A DNA stretch of 12,025 nucleotides from Bacteroidales bacterium (GTDB lineage Bacteria; Bacteroidota; Bacteroidia; Bacteroidales; WCHB1-69): assembly GCA_012519525.1 (NCBI GenBank), contig JAAYQB010000007.1:1-12025 (forward strand), written 5' to 3'. Below, piece by piece: positions 7,373-12,025 of this stretch (its first letter is position 1; each line of letters begins with the position of its first letter). The notes below the pieces were generated by a model. The model was not told the DNA's origin, searched no databases, and saw only the letters and a list, made by a program, of their open reading frames with translations. The position numbers were made by a program, and so were the translations under genes.

Positions 7373-7951
7373 ATTTGATAATTGAAGTATTTGATTGTGA
7401 ATTTCTAAAACTTGGGGAATCTCTAATTTTTTTTCGTTACTGATAATACGAAAATCGTAAGGAGGAATAGTCGTGCCTTGCTTTGACATACGCTCTAAAA
7501 CAGATAGATGTGTAATGTTGTCTCTTTTCATTACCCTTTTAACGGCAATTTCTTCAGGACAATCAATATAAATGATTTTTGAAAACAAGTGAGCTAAATT
7601 ACTTTCGTAAATAATGGCAGACTCGAACAGAATATAGGGGCAATGTGTTTTATTTTTACACCAGTTTTCAAAATCTTGTATGACCAAAGGATGTATGATT
7701 TTGTTTAATTCCAATAACTTATCGTTATCGTTGAAAACAATGGAAGCCAATGCTTTTTTATCAATGTTTTTATCAATATCTAAAATTTCATTTCCGAATA
7801 AAGCGCAAACTTTTTTAACGACATTGGAATCATTATAAAATTTTTTTGCTTCAATATCACTATAATAAACAGGCACGCCAATGCTTTCAAATATACGACA
7901 TATTGTGGTTTTGCCGCTTCCTATTTTTCCCGTAATACCTATTTTCAGCAT
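7355..7951 (-). CDS. coaE: Dephospho-CoA kinase
   Basis: The enzyme phosphorylates the 3'-hydroxyl of dephospho-CoA with ATP, the last step of coenzyme A synthesis in the cytosol. The 198-residue product opens with a P-loop G-K-I-G-S-G-K-T (8-15; most family members read G-G-I-G-S-G-K-S/T). Then comes Y-S-D (30-32) with the conserved Asp of the substrate pocket, the I-H-P-L-V segment after the CoA-binding helix, a V-x-x-P/F-L-L-F-E-like stretch (here Y-I-L-F-E-S-A) and the lid region V-x-x-R-x-x-x-R. The length is typical. Its ATG overlaps the cca stop by 7 nt (ATGCTGA), so it is the second gene of a cca-coaE operon and likely translationally coupled. The 3' end overlaps ccsA on the other strand by 18 bp. 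Confidence 0.95.
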   Translation of the reverse strand: MLKIGITGKIGSGKTTICRIFESIGVPVYYSDIEAKKFYNDSNVVKKVCALFGNEILDIDKNIDKKALASIVFNDNDKLLELNKIIHPLVIQDFENWCKNKTHCPYILFESAIIYESNLAHLFSKIIYIDCPEEIAVKRVMKRDNITHLSVLERMSKQGTTIPPYDFRIISNEKKLEIPQVLEIHNQILQLSNLDVGM

Positions 7952-9378
7952 AATTTATTTTTTGATGTTAATCCTATTTTTTCCGCTTCTTTCAGCATAA
8001 AAAGATATGCTTCCTCGTAGTTATTAGGAATAACACCGTCCAAAATAGCTTCTCTAATGGCGTTTTTTATAATTCCTACTTCTCTACATGCTTGTAAATT
8101 AAAAGTATCCATAATCAATTCGCCCGATATAGGCGGTTGAAAATTACGTATACGGTCTTTGTCTTCTATTTCTTTTAATTTTAAACGTACCGACTCAAAG
8201 TTTTTCAATAATCTTCTGACTTTGTTTTGATTTTTAGATGTAACATCGGCTTCGCAAAGCAACATTAAATCGTCAATATCGTCGCCTGCATCAAACAGCA
8301 AACGCCTTATGGCAGAATCGGTAACATGTTCTTCTATCAAAGCAATAGGACGTAAGTGCAAATAAACCAATTTTTTAACATATTCCATTTTTTCGTTTAA
8401 AGGAAGTCGCATTTCACGAAATATTTTAGGAACCATTTTAGCTCCCACCAATTCATGTTGATAAAATGTCCATCCTTGTCCTTCGATGTATTTTTTTGTT
8501 TTTGGCTTGCCTACATCGTGTAGCAAGGCTGCCCAGCGTAGCCAAAGATTAGAGGAATGTTCGGATATTTTATCCAATACTTCCAAAGTATGATAAAAAT
8601 TGTCTTTGTGTTTATTTCCATTAATGGTATCAACGCCTTGCAGGTCGGCTATCCAAGGTAATACTTTGGGTAAAATATCGGTAACATCCATAAGCTGAAA
8701 CCCGATAGAGGGTTGCTTACATAGTATTATTTTATTTAGTTCTTCGGTAATGCGTTCTTTTGAGACAATTAAAATACGGTGTGATTGCTGTTTGATAGAA
8801 AAAAGTGTTTTCGGTTCGATACTAAAATTCAGTTGTGTCGAAAAACGTATGGCTCGCATTATGCGTAGAGGGTCATCGGAAAAGGTAGTATCGGGTTCTA
8901 AAGGGGTACGGATAATTTTATTGTTTAAATCATTTAAACCGGAAAAAGGGTCTATAAATTCTCCGTAATTTTTTTCCGATAGAGAAACGGCAAGAGTATT
9001 AATGGTAAAGTCTCTTCGATTTTGGTCGTCTTGCAAGCTGCCCTCTTTTACTATAGGATTGCGTGAATCATTGTTGTAAGATTCTTTTCTAGCTCCAACA
9101 AACTCTATATCAAATCCTTTATAGTGAAACATTGCCGTTCCGTAATTTTTAAAAACGGCAATTGTTTTTTCGGCAATTCCTATTTTCTCAGCAACAGCTT
9201 TTGCCAAATCTATTCCGCTTCCAATAGCTACAATATCAATATCTTTACTTTCTCTTCCGAGAAAAAAATCCCTAACATATCCACCTATCACATAGCTGTC
9301 GATTTGCATTTCAACGCTACACGAGTGAATAACATGGAAAATATCATGTTTAAGTAAATCAGATACGGACTGTTTCAT
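7945..9378 (-). CDS. cca: CCA tRNA nucleotidyltransferase with HD domain
   Basis: This class II nucleotidyltransferase adds or repairs the 3'-CCA end of tRNAs. The 477-residue product has the head motif G-G-Y-V-R-D (32-37) with the catalytic carboxylates D-I-D (46-48). It then shows R-R-D-F-T-I-N (121-127), the neck motif D-D-P-L-R-I-M-R-A-I-R-F (168-179), and a helical RNA-binding region. An HD phosphohydrolase-type domain around L-L-H-D-V-G-K-P (285-292, His287/Asp288) contains further His residues downstream. Head plus HD at this length fits Bacteroidetes CCA-adding enzymes; a poly(A) polymerase of the same superfamily is less likely. The first Met is kept because the preceding helix is normal for the family, although a promoter box lies only 8 nt upstream. 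coaE follows with a 7-nt overlap. Confidence 0.94.
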   Translation of the reverse strand: MKQSVSDLLKHDIFHVIHSCSVEMQIDSYVIGGYVRDFFLGRESKDIDIVAIGSGIDLAKAVAEKIGIAEKTIAVFKNYGTAMFHYKGFDIEFVGARKESYNNDSRNPIVKEGSLQDDQNRRDFTINTLAVSLSEKNYGEFIDPFSGLNDLNNKIIRTPLEPDTTFSDDPLRIMRAIRFSTQLNFSIEPKTLFSIKQQSHRILIVSKERITEELNKIILCKQPSIGFQLMDVTDILPKVLPWIADLQGVDTINGNKHKDNFYHTLEVLDKISEHSSNLWLRWAALLHDVGKPKTKKYIEGQGWTFYQHELVGAKMVPKIFREMRLPLNEKMEYVKKLVYLHLRPIALIEEHVTDSAIRRLLFDAGDDIDDLMLLCEADVTSKNQNKVRRLLKNFESVRLKLKEIEDKDRIRNFQPPISGELIMDTFNLQACREVGIIKNAIREAILDGVIPNNYEEAYLFMLKEAEKIGLTSKNKLC

Positions 9379-9386
9379 AATGATTG

Positions 9387-9394
9387 CAAAAGTA
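9387..9394 (-). promoter_or_regulatory. cca -7 promoter box adjoining the start codon
   Basis: TACTTTTG on the minus strand (9394-9387) matches TAnnTTTG exactly and ends only 8 nt before the cca ATG at 9378. The expected start of transcription falls within a few bases of the ATG, implying a leaderless or near-leaderless mRNA. No clear TTG was found at the expected -33 position. Confidence 0.55.
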
Positions 9395-9570
9395 CATCTT
9401 TTTTAGATATTGATAGACTATAAGAAGACATCTTCGCTATGATTTTTACGAAATAGAAGATAAAAAAATTATAATTAAAAAGCATTATTGACCGATTCAA
9501 CTCAAAATCAGCGAATTTATTTCCGTTCATCGGATGAATCAGAGTTGCATTTTTTGAGATACTACCGATT

Positions 9571-9632
9571 TAACCGCAAAGAACGCAAAAAAACTCTGCG
9601 AACTTAGCGCATTCTTTGGGAACTCTGCGGTA
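9571..9632. repeat. Palindromic CCGCAAAG...CTCTGCGG extragenic repeat
   Basis: The left arm AACCGCAAAGAACGC (9572-9586) can pair imperfectly with the right arm GCGCATTCTTTG...CTCTGCGGT (9607-9631). Internal CTCTGCGAAC and ACTCTGCGG copies repeat the motif. Similar CGCAAAG/CTCTGCG elements occur as dispersed intergenic repeats in many bacterial genomes; this resemblance is recalled, not searched. Confidence 0.6.
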
Positions 9633-9646
9633 AAAAAACAAAAGAG

Positions 9647-9770
9647 GGATAAATATTTATTTTTTATTGATTAAAACAAATAAAAGTATACTTTTGCAAA
9701 ACGAAATAATATAAAAAAATGCACTTAGTCTACAACGAAATAAACTCGCAACACGTTGTGAAACAAAGTC
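9647..9770 (+). repeat. Promoter cassette copy A (direct repeat with 10011-10132)
   Basis: From GGATAAATATTT to ACAAAGTC this segment aligns with 10011-10132. The first 80 bases, up to and including ATGCACTTA, differ by one substitution and one single-base indel; the following 44 bases differ at about ten positions. It carries a complete promoter and an ATG. The DNA upstream of the start codon is much better conserved than the reading frame after it. Confidence 0.9.
9667..9696 (+). promoter_or_regulatory. Canonical promoter in cassette A
   Basis: TTG at 9667-9669, a 19-nt spacer and TACTTTTG at 9689-9696 are an exact match to the Bacteroidetes housekeeping promoter. The box runs into the perfect 10-bp palindrome TTTTGCAAAA (9692-9701), a possible operator at the start of transcription. 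An ATG follows 22 nt after the -7 box. Confidence 0.7.
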
Positions 9771-9826
9771 TTCTCAACAACCCCTCCCAGCCTCCCCAAA
9801 TGGGGAGGAGCATGATAGATAGATAG
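9719..9826 (+). CDS. Putative 35-residue micro-protein, cassette A
   Basis: A short frame beginning M-H-L-V-Y-N-E-I-N-S-Q starts 22 nt downstream of a canonical promoter and ends at TAG 9824-9826. Residues 1-18 align with the small frame in cassette B (13 of 18 identical). The C-terminal half (P-S-Q-P-P-Q-M-G-R) is simply the translated CCTCCCC-GGGGAGG hairpin, so only the N-terminal part could be a conserved peptide. It has no signal peptide or known domain. The differences from copy B are mostly amino-acid changing, which weakens the case for a selected peptide. It may be a leader ORF or the decayed 5' end of a former gene. Confidence 0.3.
   Translation: MHLVYNEINSQHVVKQSLLNNPSQPPQMGRSMIDR
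9791..9808. repeat. CTCCCC/GGGGAG hairpin 1
   Basis: CCTCCCC-AAAT-GGGGAGG forms a 7-bp GC-rich stem with a 4-nt loop. It is the first of three such hairpins within 360 bp and lies in the 3' part of micro-ORF A. It has no T tract after it and so is not an obvious terminator. Confidence 0.75.
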
Positions 9827-9886
9827 TTGCAAAAAACAACCATTTTTTTCTAAACCAATAAATTTAATTGTATTTTGCAAAACAAA

Positions 9887-9919
9887 ACTCATCGGATGAC
9901 TCAAAGCCATCGGATGAGT
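9887..9919. repeat. CATCGGATGA repeat pair forming a hairpin
   Basis: ACTCATC (9887-9893) pairs with GATGAGT (9913-9919), then after one G/G mismatch GATG (9895-9898) pairs with CATC (9908-9911), leaving a 9-nt loop. The decamer CATCGGATGA occurs here twice (9890-9899, 9908-9917) and once more at 9528-9537. Confidence 0.65.
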
Positions 9920-9956
9920 AAATAACGCAACAAACTTATAATACGTTGATAATCAC

Positions 9957-9978
9957 ACCCTCCCCATTTGGGGAGGGT
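9957..9978. repeat. CTCCCC/GGGGAG hairpin 2
   Basis: ACCCTCCCC-ATTT-GGGGAGGGT forms a 9-bp stem with a 4-nt loop, the strongest of the three. It is followed by a G-rich run (AAGGGTGGGG) rather than T residues. The CCCTCCCCATTTGGGGAGGG motif is one I recall as a dispersed repeat in Bacteroidetes genomes. Confidence 0.75.
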
Positions 9979-10010
9979 AAGGGTGGGGTCAAGATTTGGA
10001 GGCAAGGATT

Positions 10011-10132
10011 GGATAAATATTTATTTTTTATTGATTGAAACAAATAAAAGTATACTTTTGCAAAACGAAATAATTAAAAAAATGCACTTAACCTACAATG
10101 CAATCAACTCGCAATACGCTGTAACCCAAAGT
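10011..10132 (+). repeat. Promoter cassette copy B (direct repeat with 9647-9770)
   Basis: This is the second copy of the cassette, offset 364 bp from copy A and just upstream of the LysM gene. The promoter half is nearly identical to copy A; the coding half has diverged. The unit is flanked by similar G-rich words, GGAGGCAAGGA (9998-10008) and GGAGGGCAAGGA (10165-10176), which could be remnants of a target duplication or merely parts of the same repeat family. Confidence 0.9.
10031..10060 (+). promoter_or_regulatory. Canonical promoter in cassette B, probable LysM gene promoter
   Basis: TTG at 10031-10033, a 19-nt spacer and TACTTTTG at 10053-10060 match the Bacteroidetes consensus, with the palindrome TTTTGCAAAA at 10056-10065. 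The LysM gene starts about 170 nt downstream with no better promoter between, so its mRNA would carry the 26-codon ORF and hairpin 3 in the leader. Confidence 0.65.
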
Positions 10133-10162
10133 CTCCCCATTTGGGGAGATTTAGAGGGGTAA
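10082..10162 (+). CDS. Putative 26-residue micro-protein or leader peptide, cassette B
   Basis: The frame begins M-H-L-T-Y-N-A-I-N-S-Q and ends L-P-I-W-G-D-L-E-G at TAA 10160-10162. Its first 18 residues align with the micro-ORF of cassette A. The last residues come from the CTCCCC-ATTT-GGGGAG hairpin read in frame. It lies in the predicted leader of the LysM gene, 77 nt before that start codon, so translation of it could affect the downstream gene. There is no ribosome-binding site to judge by, and coding is uncertain. Confidence 0.3.
   Translation: MHLTYNAINSQYAVTQSLPIWGDLEG
10132..10149. repeat. CTCCCC/GGGGAG hairpin 3
   Basis: TCTCCCC-ATTT-GGGGAGA forms a 7-bp stem with a 4-nt loop inside micro-ORF B and within the predicted leader of the LysM gene. 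It could impede transcription or translation there, but there is no T tract. Confidence 0.75.
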
Positions 10163-10239
10163 TAGGAGGGCAAGGAGAGGTAGTTTGCGGAAACTTTCAG
10201 AAAATAATTACATTAAATAAACATTAAATAAAAATTAAG

Positions 10240-10941
10240 ATGATAAAAAAACTGTTTTGTATTGTTGTTGTATTTTTTACTTTAAGCAATAAAGTGTTTT
10301 CACAAAACGACACATGTTTGTTGGATTATTTACCCGAATACCGAGTTGTAGACAAAGAATTATATCAGCTATTAGACACTTTAATTAGCAAAGCAGCTAA
10401 TTATGATGAATTTGTTATGTATAATACGAATTTGTTTGCTATAGTAACTGTTTGGGACACTAATTCGTTTAATTTTCAAATCACACCCCATAGTTATAAT
10501 CAATATAATAATATATCCGTCAAAGATTCTATTAGAGGTTTTACTTTTATTAACAATCATCTTGTTATATTTGTGTTTGGTAAAAGTTCGATTGTAGATG
10601 TTTTTGTAGAACAAACCAATAAAAAAGACAGCATATATATAATTCAAAGCGATAATATGCATTATCATGTAGTGCCAATACATTACAAATGTTTTTTTAC
10701 GAAAAACAACAATAAATGGGTGATGGATGAATACGGAAATTGTAAAGAACAATCGAATGCTTGGTTTTATTTTTATAGAGTACAAAAAGGAGACACTTGG
10801 GAAAAATTAGCAAAAAAATTTCGTTGTTCGGAATCGGATATAAAACGTCATCCTAAAGAACGCTTATGTGTCGGAATGTATATTGAAGTTCGGATAAGGA
10901 TAGATAATAATCGAAAATTGCATTGTGAGAGATTTTTGTAG
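10240..10941 (+). CDS. Secreted protein of unknown function with a C-terminal LysM domain
   Basis: I do not recognise the full-length family. The 233-residue product starts with a signal peptide: M-I-K-K, a hydrophobic core over about 5-15 and a likely cleavage site near V-F-S-Q (19-22). The Cys at position 26 is not in a good lipobox. Residues 27-170 form a unique region rich in beta-type hydrophobic patterning and Asn/Tyr, with W-D-T-N near 72-75 and a paired Cys151/Cys168. Residues 178-218 fit a LysM domain: F-Y-R-V-Q-K-G-D-T-W-E-K-L-A-K-K-F, then S-E-S-D-I-K and L-C-V-G-M-Y-I-E-V. LysM normally binds peptidoglycan or other GlcNAc polymers, so a periplasmic, wall-associated role is inferred. 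It follows promoter cassette B and precedes the GldM-like gene by 66 bp on the same strand. No catalytic motif was seen. Confidence 0.8.
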   Translation: MIKKLFCIVVVFFTLSNKVFSQNDTCLLDYLPEYRVVDKELYQLLDTLISKAANYDEFVMYNTNLFAIVTVWDTNSFNFQITPHSYNQYNNISVKDSIRGFTFINNHLVIFVFGKSSIVDVFVEQTNKKDSIYIIQSDNMHYHVVPIHYKCFFTKNNNKWVMDEYGNCKEQSNAWFYFYRVQKGDTWEKLAKKFRCSESDIKRHPKERLCVGMYIEVRIRIDNNRKLHCERFL

Positions 10942-11007
10942 TAAATTTTATGTAAGCTACCGTACGATTTAGTACTTTTATTAATAATTAAATAATATAA
11001 AACAACA

Positions 11008-11757
11008 ATGAAGATGAAAAATATAGTCATAGTAATAATAGTTTGTCTTATAGCATTTTTAGCTGGGATAAAAGTTCAAAAACATATTGGTTCTAAAAAA
11101 GAAAATAATTTTGATAAACACATTGTTTCTATTTTTGAATACGAAAACGAACTGTTAGAAAGCACCGTTTATAAAAGAATGTCAGCTATTGAAGAATGGG
11201 GAGGAGATACATCCGCTGATTATTATCACTTTTTAAAAAAAATACTTTTAGTTTCAAATTATTTCAACAATCTTCTTTCTTCTGAAAATGAAATCTGTAA
11301 ATTTTCATGGGAAGAAATTTCAAAATTAACAGAGCATAGTGTTGTGACGGAAATTTTACATAAAAAATGTAAAGAATTAGACATACAAAAACTAAGTTCG
11401 GAAGAAGCAAGACTTTATGTAAATCTTTGCTACAATGTTATTATGCATAATTATTTAAAAAGATATAATTTTAACTATACGGTAGCCAGTTCGGGAGAAG
11501 TATTTGTTTTTTGTCCAAAGAAAGAAGTTGTTAAATTGGGAGAAACATACGAAACGTCAATATATTATTCTGTTAGAGATTTATCAAAATCATTTACTGT
11601 CGAATTTGAAGATGGAAGTATATATAAAGCACCTGATAATATATACCGTGAAGTTGCAACTAAAAAAGGGTTAAATATTAGAAAAGGGGAAATACAATAT
11701 ATTGATAATGCGAGGCTAAAGATATATCCCTTTGAGTTTTCCTTTTATGTAGAATAG
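11008..11757 (+). CDS. Membrane-anchored protein, distantly GldM/PorM-like
   Basis: The family is not firmly recognised. The 249-residue product has one N-terminal membrane helix (about 5-20) in a signal-anchor arrangement, followed by a basic stretch and a long extracytoplasmic part. Residues 75-155 look helical. From about 154 the pattern Y-N-F-N-Y-T...F-V-F-C-P-K-K-E-V-V-K-L-G-E-T-Y-E-T-S-I-Y, then F-T-V-E-F-E-D-G, G-L-N-I-R-K-G-E-I-Q-Y and Y-P-F-E-F-S-F-Y-V, recalls the N-terminal periplasmic region of GldM/PorM (G-E-x-Y-E-A...Y-P-F-x-x-x-Y-x-V). GldM/PorM is the T9SS energy-coupling shaft, which is more than 500 residues long, so this would be a short paralogue or a detached domain. A second ATG at 11014 is an equally good start. 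It probably shares function or a transcript with the LysM gene. Domain similarity is inference. Confidence 0.75.
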   Translation: MKMKNIVIVIIVCLIAFLAGIKVQKHIGSKKENNFDKHIVSIFEYENELLESTVYKRMSAIEEWGGDTSADYYHFLKKILLVSNYFNNLLSSENEICKFSWEEISKLTEHSVVTEILHKKCKELDIQKLSSEEARLYVNLCYNVIMHNYLKRYNFNYTVASSGEVFVFCPKKEVVKLGETYETSIYYSVRDLSKSFTVEFEDGSIYKAPDNIYREVATKKGLNIRKGEIQYIDNARLKIYPFEFSFYVE

Positions 11758-11774
11758 GGTGGTAGTACCCCACC
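11758..11774 (+). terminator. Weak possible terminator after the GldM-like gene
   Basis: GGTGG (11758-11762) pairs with CCACC (11770-11774) around a 7-nt loop directly after the stop codon, followed by TCATTCTTTTTAATTTTC. An alternative pairing GGGT/ACCC (11757-11770) competes. The stem is short, so the call is tentative. Confidence 0.35.
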
Positions 11775-11821
11775 TCATTCTTTTTAATTTTCTTAAATTT
11801 ATTATAAAAAAGAGCAAGAAT

Positions 11822-11843
11822 CAAATAAAAGTATATTTTTGCA
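11822..11843 (+). repeat. Truncated third copy of the promoter-cassette core
   Basis: CAAATAAAAGTATATTTTTGCA matches the cassette A and B core (CAAATAAAAGTATACTTTTGCA) at 21 of 22 bases. A TATTTTTG box at 11834-11841 is retained, but there is no TTG at -33, no following ATGCACTTA and no micro-ORF. It is either a fragment of the cassette or convergent AT-rich promoter sequence. Confidence 0.45.
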
Positions 11844-11960
11844 ACGTTAAAAAATAAAAATATTAAAAAAACTGTCCTATTATAGGGAAACACTTAAAGT
11901 AGTCGACCCTTAAAAACATTTTAATTTATTGAATATCATTAAAATAATTTGTAAAATATA

Positions 11961-11990
11961 TTGAAGATATTGCAATTATTTGTATCTTTG
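11961..11990 (+). promoter_or_regulatory. Canonical promoter for a gene beyond the right edge
   Basis: TTG at 11961-11963, a 19-nt spacer and TATCTTTG at 11983-11990 exactly fit the Bacteroidetes promoter. The downstream 35 bases contain no convincing start codon, so the gene begins outside the window. A second TATTTTTG at 12007-12014 could be a tandem promoter. Confidence 0.6.
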
Positions 11991-12025
11991 CAACAAAAAT
12001 CTTGTATATTTTTGTATGATACCTA

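Larger units (their letters stand above)
9379..10239. other. Repeat-rich intergenic island between cca and the LysM gene
   Basis: This 861-bp stretch has no conventional gene. From left to right it contains the cca promoter, an AT-rich region with no recognised feature (about 9400-9520), one CATCGGATGA (9528-9537), the CCGCAAAG/CTCTGCGG palindromic element, promoter cassette A with a 35-codon ORF, a CCTCCCC-GGGGAGG hairpin, a second and third CATCGGATGA arranged as a hairpin, an ACCCTCCCC-GGGGAGGGT hairpin, promoter cassette B with a 26-codon ORF and its own hairpin, and a G-rich tail. I saw no tRNA, rRNA, CRISPR array or transposase gene in it. Confidence 0.8.
11775..12025. other. Non-coding AT-rich right end
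   Basis: No gene was found in this stretch. It contains the cassette fragment at 11822-11843, a short inverted CCTATTATAGG (11876-11886), the word AAGTAGTCGA (about 11897-11906) shared with the repeat at 301-330, and the promoter at 11961-11990. Confidence 0.7.

Noticed and set aside
9725..9910. Minus-strand frame through cassette A with a PPHLGRLGG peptide
   Set aside because: That peptide is the hairpin repeat read in reverse; there is no promoter or start context on that strand.
9968..10081. Upstream in-frame extension of micro-ORF B
   Set aside because: The extension runs through hairpin 2 flanks and the promoter itself, so it cannot be on the transcript from that promoter.
10154..10181. 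G-quadruplex candidate in the G-rich tail after cassette B
   Set aside because: The G runs are uneven, with few three-G tracts and irregular spacing; it is not convincing without a structural score.
10381..10785. A 134-codon open frame antisense to the LysM gene
   Set aside because: The sense frame has a signal peptide, a LysM domain and an upstream promoter. The antisense frame is Ile/Tyr-rich with no domain and reflects AT-rich composition.
10942..11007. Separate promoter for the GldM-like gene (TACTTTTA near 10973)
   Set aside because: The last base of the -7 consensus is wrong and there is no TTG at the right spacing, so co-transcription with the LysM gene is at least as likely.

Overview
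The window looks like a chromosome segment from an AT-rich member of the Bacteroidetes, probably the order Bacteroidales. Three things suggest this. The left edge carries a type IX secretion (T9SS) C-terminal sorting domain. Promoters follow the Bacteroidetes pattern TTG-N19/20-TAnnTTTG and Shine-Dalgarno motifs are weak or absent. The MetG has the KISTS form of the KMSKS loop that I associate with this phylum. No species can be named from sequence reading alone.

Positions 1-9378 are mostly conserved housekeeping genes. In order they are: the 3' end of a T9SS cargo gene with a strong terminator; folB (minus, folate synthesis) divergent from gyrB (plus, DNA gyrase B); a minus-strand metG-PPTase pair whose last gene converges on gyrB; a plus-strand resB/ccsA pair (system II cytochrome c maturation); and a minus-strand cca-coaE pair (tRNA CCA addition and the last step of CoA synthesis) that converges on ccsA with an 18-bp tail overlap. 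CoaE makes CoA and the PPTase uses CoA as its donor, so the two are linked biochemically although they sit in different operons.

Positions 9379-10239 are an 860-bp repeat-rich intergenic island. It holds a palindromic CCGCAAAG/CTCTGCGG element, two near-identical promoter cassettes of about 123 bp, each driving a tiny related ORF starting MHL-YN-INSQ, three CTCCCC-ATTT/AAAT-GGGGAG hairpins, and three copies of CATCGGATGA.

Positions 10240-11757 hold two unrecognised accessory genes: a secreted protein with a C-terminal LysM domain, and a membrane-anchored protein whose C-terminal half resembles the N-terminal periplasmic region of GldM/PorM. The last 268 bases are non-coding. They contain a fragment of the same promoter cassette and a canonical promoter pointing to a gene beyond the right edge.

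The most interesting region is 9571-11843: the duplicated promoter/micro-ORF cassettes beside an orphan LysM plus GldM-like pair. The evidence for a new system is suggestive, not conclusive.
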